Shown: positions 7,760 to 13,138 of the stretch, piece by piece
Numbering within the stretch: position 1 is the stretch's first letter
Layout: the number at the start of each line of letters is the position of its first letter
Assembly (NCBI GenBank): GCA_009929055.1
Contig: SABI01000046.1
Location: forward strand, 1 to 13,138
Direction of reading: 5' to 3'
Source: Spirochaetia bacterium
Lineage (GTDB): Bacteria; Spirochaetota; Spirochaetia; Sphaerochaetales; Sphaerochaetaceae
Length of the DNA: 13,138 nucleotides
Program-made: the position numbers and the translations under genes
The notes under the pieces: generated by a model
The model's database searches: none
What the model was told of the DNA's origin: nothing
What the model saw: only the letters and a program-made list of their open reading frames with translations

Positions 7760-7777
7760 ATTCAATTGTTTTTGAAT
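7760..7777. repeat. 18-bp palindrome, ATTCAA-N6-TTGAAT
   Basis: Perfect 6-bp arms flank TTGTTT. It lies about 50 bp upstream of the -35 of the GntR gene promoter. It is too AT-rich and short to be a terminator. It could be an operator for a dimeric regulator. Confidence 0.3.
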
Positions 7778-7815
7778 AAGATTTTTATGTAAATATTATG
7801 TATTATAAGCCATAG

Positions 7816-7829
7816 GGCACAAGTGTTCC
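7816..7829. promoter_or_regulatory. Near-palindrome abutting the GntR gene promoter
   Basis: GGCACA-AG-TGTTCC has arms agreeing at 5 of 6 positions and ends exactly where the -35 hexamer begins at 7830. GntR/FCD regulators commonly bind short palindromes at their own promoters, so this is a candidate autoregulatory operator. The evidence is position and symmetry only. Confidence 0.3.
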
Positions 7830-7858
7830 TTGAATCCCCTTTATTGATATGGTATTAT
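7830..7858 (+). promoter_or_regulatory. Sigma70-type promoter of the GntR-family gene
   Basis: The -35 TTGAAT (7830-7835) and -10 TATTAT (7853-7858) are separated by the optimal 17 nt, and a TG at 7850-7851 makes it an extended -10 promoter. Transcription should begin near 7865, leaving a leader of about 43 nt before ATG 7908. Confidence 0.6.
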
Positions 7859-7907
7859 GAGCGAGTGTGTTAAGTGAACTAAACCCATCTTTCTAGGAGT
7901 CCCCTAT

Positions 7908-8597
7908 ATGCCTATCGAAGTTATCTACCCCCGTAAATCAAATGAATCGGCAAAAGACTACAGTTATAAGAATCTGCTATTCAATATTGCCACCCTTATT
8001 CTTACTCCAGGCGCTTCAATTGAAGAAGTAGTCATTGCAAATAAATTAGATGTGAGTAGAACCCCTGTTCGAGAAGCTATACTACGACTAAATAAAGAGT
8101 ATTTTATCAACATCCTTCCTCAAAAAAGTACTACTGTTTCTCACATTGATACTGATTTTATTGAGCAGGGGATGTTTGCTTTTAAAGCTATTGAGAAAGC
8201 AATCATTGAGGGGCACTGTCTTGCTTTAGATCAAAATTTTATCTCACAGGTAAAAGAAATTGTTGTAAAACTTGAACAAAGCATAGAAAGTAAGGACAAT
8301 CTTACCTTCTTTGAATTAAATTATCATTTTCATCGTCTATTATTTAATGTCTGCAAAAAAGATAAGGTTTTTACAACATTAGAATTCTTTTATTTCCACC
8401 TCCTAAGAGAGTCTATGGTAGAACCTAGTTTGTTACCCCTCTCTTCCTTAGTTGATGACATAAAAAGATTCATTGAGGCAGTAGAGAAGAAAGAGAAGAA
8501 GGATGCCATTATGTATCATGCTTTTTATATAGAACACCTCTCAAGTGATCATGAAACATTAAAAACCGCCTATCCTTCATATTTCCTCCATCTGTGA
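7908..8597 (+). CDS. GntR-family transcriptional regulator, FCD (FadR) subfamily
   Basis: This is a predicted DNA-binding regulator of 229 aa, normal for the FCD subfamily. The N-terminal winged helix (about 20-80) carries the hallmark VSRTPVREAILRL (49-61). The remainder is helical as in FCD ligand-binding domains. Candidate metal/ligand residues are N138 and H142 in NYHFH, where many family members have Asp at the first position, and histidines at 164, 204 and 210. AGGAG at 7895-7899 fixes the start. Its ligand cannot be deduced. It sits 30 nt upstream of the sigma54 activator in the same direction with no terminator between, so it may be co-transcribed with that gene. Confidence 0.85.
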   Translation: MPIEVIYPRKSNESAKDYSYKNLLFNIATLILTPGASIEEVVIANKLDVSRTPVREAILRLNKEYFINILPQKSTTVSHIDTDFIEQGMFAFKAIEKAIIEGHCLALDQNFISQVKEIVVKLEQSIESKDNLTFFELNYHFHRLLFNVCKKDKVFTTLEFFYFHLLRESMVEPSLLPLSSLVDDIKRFIEAVEKKEKKDAIMYHAFYIEHLSSDHETLKTAYPSYFLHL

Positions 8598-8627
8598 TAT
8601 ACTCATCTAAGTGAGAAGGGTAGGTAT

Positions 8628-9944
8628 GTGGATAAATTATCGAGTGAGATTATCTTAGAAAGTATAAGTGATGGGGTGTTTACCATCAGCGAAGATTACC
8701 GTATTACCTACTTTAATAGTGCCGCTGAAAAGATAACAGGTATTAAACGAGAAGAGGCAATAGGCCTCTCTTGTTGTGAAGTCTTTAAATCAAACATGTG
8801 TGAATCTCATTGCCCCCTTAAGCATACCTTCGAGACAGGAGAGTCTGTTAAAGAACAAAGAGGCTATATCGTAAATCTCTCTGGTCAGAGGGTAAGTGTA
8901 AGTGTCTCCTCTGCCCTCCTTTATAATGAGAAAGGGGAGAGAATCGGGGGAGTTGAAACCTTTCGAGATATCTCAGCGATAGAGCACTTAAGAAGTCTAG
9001 GAGCCCTAAAAAGAACAGGTTCTATGGTCACTAAGAGTGAAGCGATGAAGAAAGTCCTTGATGTTGTTCCTTCTGTCGCCTCATCAAATACGACACTCCT
9101 GGTCACAGGGGAGTCTGGTAGCGGAAAAGAGGTGTTAGCAAGATCTATCCACCACTTAAGTGAAGTGGGTAAAGGCCCTTTTATTGCAGTAAACTGTGCA
9201 GCAATTCCAGAAACTCTATTAGAAAGTGAATTGTTTGGATATGAAAAGGGGGCCTTTACTGGAGCTTATCAGAACAAGAAGGGAAGAATTGAACTCGCAA
9301 GCAAAGGAACTCTCTTTATTGATGAAGTAGGGGAGCTTACCCCACTTATGCAAGTTAAGCTTCTTAGAGTCCTTCAAGAAAGAACCTATGAGAGTTTGGG
9401 GTCAGTAGTGAGCAAAAAGATGAGCGCTAGGGTAATTTGTGCAACTAACAGCAACCTAGAAAAAATGGTAGCTTTAGGAACTTTTAGACAAGATTTGTAT
9501 TATCGAATAAATGTAATTACCTTAGAAATACCCCCTTTAAGAGAACGAAAAGAGGATATCATTATGTTATCTCATCAATTTCTAGACCGTTTTACTGTAG
9601 TAAATAACAAACGAGTAGACCGTTTTAGCCAAGAAGTATACCAGACATTTTTCTCATACAACTGGCCAGGTAATATTAGAGAGCTTGAGAATGTGGTTGA
9701 GAGAGCGGTAGTTCTTTGTACCTCAAATGTGATTGAAGTAGTAGATCTTCCTGTAAACATGAGGCAAGATAGCCAAGAAGAACCCCTTATAGCTCATTCT
9801 CTTGTTGATGTAGCTGAAAAAGAGATGATTGAATCGACTCTTTTAAAGAATGACTACAATGTTTCGAAAAGTGCTAAAGAGCTTAAAATGCACCGGGCTA
9901 CCCTCTACAGAAAAATAGCAAAATACGATATTGAAATAAAATGA
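8628..9944 (+). CDS. Sigma54-dependent activator (PAS-AAA+-Fis enhancer-binding protein)
   Basis: This is a predicted activator of sigma54 RNA polymerase, 438 aa. An N-terminal PAS domain (about 5-118) contains C49, C50, C58 and C62 in a CC-x7-C-x3-CPL arrangement that could bind a cofactor or sense redox. The AAA+ domain (about 132-360) has Walker A GESGSGKE (161-168), the intact sigma54-contacting loop GAFTGA (208-213), Walker B GTLFIDEVGEL (227-237), and arginines R287 and R293. A Fis-type helix-turn-helix closes the protein (about 396-432, ATLYRKI). Translation starts at GTG 8628 behind AAGGG; the ATG two bases earlier is out of frame. The palindromes just downstream and the -24/-12 promoter beyond them suggest it controls the adjoining Fe-S operon, as the regulator of Desulfovibrio orp operons does. 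Confidence 0.92.
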   Translation: MDKLSSEIILESISDGVFTISEDYRITYFNSAAEKITGIKREEAIGLSCCEVFKSNMCESHCPLKHTFETGESVKEQRGYIVNLSGQRVSVSVSSALLYNEKGERIGGVETFRDISAIEHLRSLGALKRTGSMVTKSEAMKKVLDVVPSVASSNTTLLVTGESGSGKEVLARSIHHLSEVGKGPFIAVNCAAIPETLLESELFGYEKGAFTGAYQNKKGRIELASKGTLFIDEVGELTPLMQVKLLRVLQERTYESLGSVVSKKMSARVICATNSNLEKMVALGTFRQDLYYRINVITLEIPPLRERKEDIIMLSHQFLDRFTVVNNKRVDRFSQEVYQTFFSYNWPGNIRELENVVERAVVLCTSNVIEVVDLPVNMRQDSQEEPLIAHSLVDVAEKEMIESTLLKNDYNVSKSAKELKMHRATLYRKIAKYDIEIK

Positions 9945-9948
9945 AACA

Positions 9949-10010
9949 TGTCGCAACAATGCAACAGTAGTGTCGCAGTATACATGCTGTGATGTCGCAT
10001 TAGTGCGACA
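9949..10010. promoter_or_regulatory. Upstream activator sites: three TGTCGCA motifs at 22-bp period
   Basis: TGTCGCA starts at 9949, 9971 and 9993, exactly 22 bp apart. The first continues as TGTCGCA-ACAA-TGCAACA (9949-9966, one mismatch). The third is the perfect palindrome TGTCGCA-TTAG-TGCGACA (9993-10010). The middle copy lacks a right arm at the same spacing. Centres fall about 120, 98 and 76 bp upstream of the predicted start of transcription, the usual range for sigma54 enhancers. The period is about two helical turns, which places the sites on one DNA face. The neighbouring activator is the obvious ligand. Confidence 0.8.
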
Positions 10011-10050
10011 CAATACCCCTCTATCCCCCATCTAAACACTCTATAATCAC

Positions 10051-10068
10051 TTGGCACACTTAATGTAT
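10051..10068 (+). promoter_or_regulatory. Sigma54 (-24/-12) promoter of the NifX/MinD operon
   Basis: TTGGCACACTTAATGTAT fits the -24/-12 pattern: TTGGCAC is a full -24 element. Ten bases separate its GG from a -12 element reading ATGT where TTGC is the consensus. Transcription would start near 10078, one base before ATG 10079, giving a leaderless or nearly leaderless mRNA. The weak -12 lowers certainty, but the upstream palindromes and the activator gene support it. Confidence 0.65.
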
Positions 10069-10078
10069 ATAGGTGAGT

Positions 10079-10492
10079 ATGAATATAGCTCTTACACAAT
10101 CACAGCTAAGAATCGCCCCACTTTTTGATTCAGCGAAAACACTCGTTATCTATGAGACAAAAGGGTATGGAGAAGAACTACACTACATTGGAACCTTTTC
10201 ATCTGAAAAGGGGGGAGAAGAGACAATAGAAACTCTCCTTACTATGGATGTAAAAGTTCTCATCTGTGGAGCAATAAGTAGTGAATTTGAACAACTACTA
10301 TTATTACACCACATTGACCTTTACTCATATATAGCAGGGGAAGTATCTGATGTAGTAGAAGGGTGGCACACAAGGCGCCTTCATTCTCGCTATTTTTCAA
10401 TGCCAGGATGTAGTGAACCTCGTCATTGCAGTCACAGGGGACAAAGAAATCGTAGAGGCTGTAGAGAGAGAGCTAGAAGGAGAGATATATGA
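10079..10492 (+). CDS. NifX/NifB-like cluster-binding family protein with Arg/Cys-rich tail
   Basis: I place this in the dinitrogenase iron-molybdenum cofactor biosynthesis family (Pfam PF02579), whose members carry or assemble metal-sulfur clusters. The first beta strand and loop, MNIALTQSQLRIAPLFDSAK, and VLICGAISSEFEQLLL (about 60-75 from this start) fit the fold. From about residue 100 the sequence turns into an Arg-, His- and Cys-rich tail (FSMPGC followed by RHCSHRG and GCRERARRR). GTG 10073 is an in-frame alternative start; ATG 10079 matches the family N-terminus. No RBS is properly spaced (AGGTGA is 2 nt away), consistent with a leaderless start. It overlaps the next gene by ATGA. Confidence 0.72.
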   Translation: MNIALTQSQLRIAPLFDSAKTLVIYETKGYGEELHYIGTFSSEKGGEETIETLLTMDVKVLICGAISSEFEQLLLLHHIDLYSYIAGEVSDVVEGWHTRRLHSRYFSMPGCSEPRHCSHRGQRNRRGCRERARRRDI

Positions 10493-10803
10493 ACATGAAT
10501 TATCCTAGAGGAATGGGATTGGCAAGAGGAAGAGGAAGAGGAATGGGAAGAGGAAGAGGTTTTTGTTATCTAGATGAAGCAAGAATTGAAGACCTTACTG
10601 CCTATGATTATCCTCTACGAAGGGGAATGGGTCTCAGAAATAGTGAAACTCGTTTTTCTTATAGGGACGGGAGAGGATTACGCCTAAGAGACGGATCTTG
10701 CCGTTATCCAGCTGGGTATCCAAGAGGAATGTATAACAGAAGAGCTGTTATGGATGAGATTGAACGAGAAATGAAAGCAAAACAAGAGGAAAAAAACGTA
10801 TGA
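10489..10803 (+). CDS. Small Arg/Gly-rich protein (DUF5320-like)
   Basis: This 104-aa basic protein has an RG-repeat segment (residues 7-24), Cys 26 and Cys 71, further RG-type stretches (44-80) and a charged C-terminal helix (about 86-102). The wording resembles DUF5320 proteins, short Gly/Arg/Met-rich products commonly found beside NifX-like proteins in anaerobes; I judge this by recollection of the family's look. Its function is unknown; binding of nucleic acid, metal or a partner are all possible. The gene is real: GGAG at 10479-10482, and 4-nt ATGA overlaps with both neighbours. The RG segment comes from a 36-base nearly pure-purine tract (10524-10559). Confidence 0.72.
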   Translation: MNMNYPRGMGLARGRGRGMGRGRGFCYLDEARIEDLTAYDYPLRRGMGLRNSETRFSYRDGRGLRLRDGSCRYPAGYPRGMYNRRAVMDEIEREMKAKQEEKNV

Positions 10804-11156
10804 ATATTGCAATAACCGCAGCAGGTCCATCAAAAGAAGCCACATTTGATCAACATTTTGGCAGAGCACCCTATTTTGTCATTATTGATAGTACAACGTA
10901 TGAAGTAGTGAAAAATTTTGACAATAAAGTTAACCTTAATGCAGTTCAGGGTGCTGGAGTTGAGTCAGCAAAAGTGATGATGGAAGAAGATGTAAGTATC
11001 CTCTTAACTGGACATGTAGGGCCAAAAGCCCTTGATGTATTAAAAATGACGAATGTCTCAGCCTATAAAGTAGAAGCAGGAACAGTAAAAGAGGCAATTG
11101 AAAAATTTAAGAGTAACAATGTAGAAATCATTTTTGAAGCTAAGAAGAAGGATTAA
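10800..11156 (+). CDS. NifX-type iron-molybdenum cluster-binding protein (ORP-like)
   Basis: This 118-aa single-domain protein is of the usual length for PF02579, the family of NifX, the C-terminal part of NifB, and the Mo-Cu 'orange protein' of Desulfovibrio. Diagnostic stretches are the N-terminal MNIAIT, DQHFGRAPYF (17-26), NAVQGAGVESA (47-57), LLTGHVGPKAL (68-78) and VEAGTVKEAIEKF (91-103). It has no cysteine, so any cluster would be held by other ligands or transiently. AGAGGA at 10785-10790 and the ATGA overlap with the preceding gene set the start. It probably works with the two downstream ATPases. Whether it binds Mo, Cu or Fe cannot be told. Confidence 0.82.
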   Translation: MNIAITAAGPSKEATFDQHFGRAPYFVIIDSTTYEVVKNFDNKVNLNAVQGAGVESAKVMMEEDVSILLTGHVGPKALDVLKMTNVSAYKVEAGTVKEAIEKFKSNNVEIIFEAKKKD

Positions 11157-11161
11157 TAAGG

Positions 11162-12019
11162 GTGAATATAAGTGTAGTTTCAGGAAAGGGGGGAGCTGGA
11201 AAGACCTTTGTCGCACTCCATCTTGCCTCCCTTTTACAAGATAAAGCAATTCTCGTAGACCTTGATGTAGAAGAGCCTGATGCTCACCTCTACATTAAGG
11301 GTAAAGAAGTAGATACCAAACCCGCTGTTGTATTAATCCCTGAGGTAGATGAATCGAAGTGTACTCATTGTAAAGAGTGTGCCTCTGTGTGTCAGTTCCA
11401 TGCCCTTGTTCCAATTAAGAACAAGATTCTTGTGTTAGACCACCTCTGTCAGTCTTGTACTGCCTGTTGGACTCTCTGCCCAACAGGAGCAATTACTCCA
11501 GTAGAGAAAAAAGTTGGTTCAATTACCACCTTCAGGGGCAATGATATCACCTTAATAGAAGGGCGGCTCATTGAAGGAGAAATTGCAGTAGTTCCTATTA
11601 TTAATCAAGCAAAAAGTTTTGCTTATGAACTAGGGAAAGATAAAAAGCATATTATCTTTGACTCTCCTCCAGGGACGAGCTGCGCAATGGTGAACTCTGT
11701 AACAGATAGTGACCTTGTTGTCGTTGTTGCAGAAGACACTCTTTTTGGACTCCACGATATGCTCCTTGTTCTCGACACTCTCACCCATCTTAATCTTCCG
11801 TTTTTGATGGTGGTGAACAAAGAACAAAAGGGACATAGTGTCATAGGCTCTTGGGCAGAGGAACATAAGGAGCCAATAGTTGCTTCCCTTCCATTTGACA
11901 GAAGAATTTCGATGGTCTATGGAAGAGGAAACACTATTTTTAATGACTTGCCAGAGTATAAAGAGCCTTTTAGAACTATCTTACAGGCAATAGAAAAATT
12001 GGATACAAAGAACATATGA
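11162..12019 (+). CDS. MinD/ParA-type ATPase with two [4Fe-4S] ferredoxin motifs (first copy)
   Basis: This predicted cytoplasmic ATPase (285 aa) may load or move metal-sulfur clusters. It has the deviant Walker A KGGAGKT (9-15, signature lysine K9), the A' box VDLDVEEPD (32-40) and the switch II segment FDSPPGTSC (166-174). Inserted between about 60 and 115 are two ferredoxin motifs: C67, C70, C73, C77 and C96, C99, C102, C106 (each CxxCxxCxxxC). All eight ligands are intact. The start is GTG 11162, supported by GAAGGA at 11147-11152; the usual MinD N-terminus begins there. Such ferredoxin-MinD proteins occur in pairs in ORP operons. The stop overlaps the next start. Confidence 0.88.
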   Translation: MNISVVSGKGGAGKTFVALHLASLLQDKAILVDLDVEEPDAHLYIKGKEVDTKPAVVLIPEVDESKCTHCKECASVCQFHALVPIKNKILVLDHLCQSCTACWTLCPTGAITPVEKKVGSITTFRGNDITLIEGRLIEGEIAVVPIINQAKSFAYELGKDKKHIIFDSPPGTSCAMVNSVTDSDLVVVVAEDTLFGLHDMLLVLDTLTHLNLPFLMVVNKEQKGHSVIGSWAEEHKEPIVASLPFDRRISMVYGRGNTIFNDLPEYKEPFRTILQAIEKLDTKNI

Positions 12020-12903
12020 GCAAAAAAATAAAAGAAATAGTAATAATTAGTGGCAAAGGGGGAACAGGGAAAACTACTGTTTCTTCCTCCTTTGCCTACC
12101 TATCAAAAGGTAACGCAGTCCTTGTTGATGCTGATGTTGATGGATCAAACCTCAATATTATTGCTGATGGAGAAAGTGTAAAAAGTGAACAATTTTATGC
12201 AGGACATCAAGCAAAGATTGACCCTGTGCTCTGTACTTCCTGCTCTATTTGTGAAAATAGCTGCCACTATAAGGCAATTACCCACAATGATCAGGGAGTG
12301 TTTACAGTAAGTCCAGCCCTCTGTGAAGGGTGTAAACTCTGTGTGATGCTCTGTCCTAGTGGTGCTATAGATTGGAACGAGAGGTTAGTGGGAGAAATAC
12401 AACAACTCGACACCCGTTTTGGTCCCCTTATCTCTTCTCATCTTTATCCCCCAGGGGAAAACTCAGGGAAATTAGTAACTGAAGTGAGAAAGTGGGGTAG
12501 AGAGCTTGCGATAAAGATGGATAAAGAACTCATTATCGTAGATGGCCCTCCTGGAATAGGATGCCCCACAATAGCTGCAATGACCAGTAGTGACGCCCTT
12601 GTGTTTGTTGTAGAAGCAAGTGTAAGTTCACTACATGACATGAAAAGAATTAGGAAGGTAGCAGAGACCTTTTCAATTCCCTCTTATGTGTGTATAAACA
12701 AGAGTGATATTAATAGTGAAGTAACTGAGGAAATTATTTCTTACATTCACGAGTCGAATATGAATTTTTTAGGTACTATAGTATATGATGAGGAAATTGG
12801 AAGAGCTTTAGGACAAAGAAAAAGTGTCTCTGAAGATTCTTATGGTGGAAAAGCTCGAGAAGAACTTCTTTCAATTTTTAATACATTAATACAAGCCATC
12901 TAG
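12016..12903 (+). CDS. MinD/ParA-type ATPase with two [4Fe-4S] ferredoxin motifs (second copy)
   Basis: A paralogue of the preceding gene product, 295 aa, and probably its partner (heterodimer inferred). It has the deviant Walker A KGGTGKT (14-20), A' box VDADVDGSN (37-45) and switch II VDGPPGIGCP (175-184). Its ferredoxin motifs are C73, C76, C79, C83 and C103, C106, C109, C113, all complete. The 4-nt ATGA overlap with the upstream gene, without a good own RBS, points to translational coupling and hence matched amounts of both subunits. Identity with the first copy outside motifs looks low, so the duplication is old. Confidence 0.88.
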   Translation: MSKKIKEIVIISGKGGTGKTTVSSSFAYLSKGNAVLVDADVDGSNLNIIADGESVKSEQFYAGHQAKIDPVLCTSCSICENSCHYKAITHNDQGVFTVSPALCEGCKLCVMLCPSGAIDWNERLVGEIQQLDTRFGPLISSHLYPPGENSGKLVTEVRKWGRELAIKMDKELIIVDGPPGIGCPTIAAMTSSDALVFVVEASVSSLHDMKRIRKVAETFSIPSYVCINKSDINSEVTEEIISYIHESNMNFLGTIVYDEEIGRALGQRKSVSEDSYGGKAREELLSIFNTLIQAI

Positions 12904-12917
12904 GTGAGGAGAATAAT

Positions 12918-13138
12918 GTGAGTAACCATTACAAAGCTATGCATAACTACGATGCAAAAGTTCGTATGAGTGATAGCGACCAATACTTTTATGAGTTTTT
13001 TGTAAAAGGGGAAAAAGAGGTAATTAAGGATGTTTCCTTTATTACAGACAGAGAAGAAGCAACTGTTAATCAACTTGAAAAATTAGCTTCTTGGGCAATA
13101 GGAAAAACAGTAAAAGAATTAATTGCTTTCACAGGAAA
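12918..13138 (+). CDS. Partial gene: NifU/IscU-scaffold-like protein lacking cysteines (3' end outside window)
   Basis: The reading frame opens at GTG 12918 (AGGAG at 12907-12911, 6 nt spacing; ATG 12916 is followed at once by TGA) and runs off the window after 73 codons. The segment FFVKGEKEVIKDVSFITD (29-46) followed by WAIGKTVKELIAFTG lines up by eye with the NifU/IscU core, where 'I-x-D-V-x-F-x-T' precedes the second cluster cysteine and 'GKT-x-EL' follows. The cysteines expected at the first two ligand sites are replaced by Asp/Ser and Glu, and no Cys occurs in the visible part. It may be a non-canonical scaffold or carrier. The call is tentative. Confidence 0.5.
   Translation, partial: MSNHYKAMHNYDAKVRMSDSDQYFYEFFVKGEKEVIKDVSFITDREEATVNQLEKLASWAIGKTVKELIAFTG

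Larger units (their letters stand above)
7544..7907. other. Divergent intergenic region between phoB and the GntR gene
   Basis: This 364-bp AT-rich stretch has no credible ORF; short ATG frames stop within about 15 codons and lack an RBS. It holds the presumed phoB promoter and a CRP-like palindrome at its left end. In the middle lies the inverted repeat ATTCAA-TTGTTT-TTGAAT (7760-7777), and at the right end are a near-palindrome and a sigma70-type promoter. The middle, 7620-7755, shows no structure I can name beyond two CTAGTG copies near 7700 and 7728. Confidence 0.6.

Noticed and set aside
7760..7777. The ATTCAA/TTGAAT palindrome as a transcription terminator.
   Set aside because: Six A/T-dominated pairs are too weak, and no gene ends nearby on either strand.
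10042..10047. Perfect TATAAT as a sigma70 -10 for the NifX/MinD operon.
   Set aside because: No -35 hexamer lies at 16-18 nt upstream; the -24/-12 element and phased palindromes fit better. Kept only as an alternative in the findings.
10355..10492. Frameshift in the first NifX-like gene creating the Arg/Cys-rich tail.
   Set aside because: The tail ends in a clean ATGA overlap with a good RBS for the next gene, and the FSMPGC plus Arg-rich wording looks like a natural family ending; I see no better frame.
11162..12903. MinC/MinD/MinE or ParAB partition function for the two ATPases.
   Set aside because: Both carry two inserted [4Fe-4S] motifs not found in true MinD or ParA, and no minC, minE or parB is adjacent.
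10079..13138. Nitrogen fixation (nif) cluster.
   Set aside because: NifX- and NifU-like proteins are present, but no nifH, nifD, nifK, nifE, nifN or radical-SAM NifB is visible, and the paired ferredoxin-MinD ATPases point to ORP-type systems.

Overview
The window looks like chromosomal DNA of an AT-rich, probably anaerobic bacterium, most likely a spirochaete (Spirochaetota). This placement is an inference. It rests on the PstS export signal, which ends in a Cys-less LTA-GGSKEE of the kind I remember from Sphaerochaeta/Treponema-type binding proteins, on the low GC content, and on an anaerobe-type Fe-S ATPase operon. No rRNA, tRNA, CRISPR array, insertion sequence or transposase is visible.

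Positions 1-7543 form a complete phosphate-starvation module. pstS-pstC-pstA-pstB-phoU run on the + strand: a phosphate-binding protein, two permeases, the ATPase and the PhoU switch protein. They meet phoB-phoR (response regulator and sensor kinase) on the - strand head-on, with no base between phoU and phoR. pstS is preceded by an 11-bp-periodic Pho box, and a related half-site lies upstream of phoB. An 11-bp hairpin at the pstS-pstC junction covers the ribosome-binding site of pstC, which would make much less permease than binding protein.

Positions 7544-7907 are a divergent, AT-rich intergenic region holding the presumed phoB promoter and a good extended -10 sigma70 promoter for the next gene. 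From 7908 come a GntR/FCD-family repressor and, 30 nt later, a PAS-AAA+-Fis sigma54 activator (enhancer-binding protein) with a cysteine cluster in its PAS domain.

Positions 9945-10072 hold three TGTCGCA motifs at an exact 22-bp period, two of them left arms of 18-bp palindromes, followed by a -24/-12 (sigma54) promoter. This drives a tightly packed operon, 10079 to beyond the window end: a NifX/NifB-like protein with an Arg/Cys-rich tail, a small Arg/Gly-rich protein (DUF5320-like), a second, compact NifX-like protein, two consecutive MinD-type ATPases each carrying two [4Fe-4S] ferredoxin motifs, and a truncated gene whose product looks like a NifU/IscU scaffold without the expected cysteines. 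The layout closely resembles the 'orange protein' (ORP) operons of Desulfovibrio, which are also sigma54-controlled. Nothing indicates nitrogen fixation itself (no nifHDK). I infer a metal/Fe-S cluster assembly or carrier complex, controlled by the adjacent activator.
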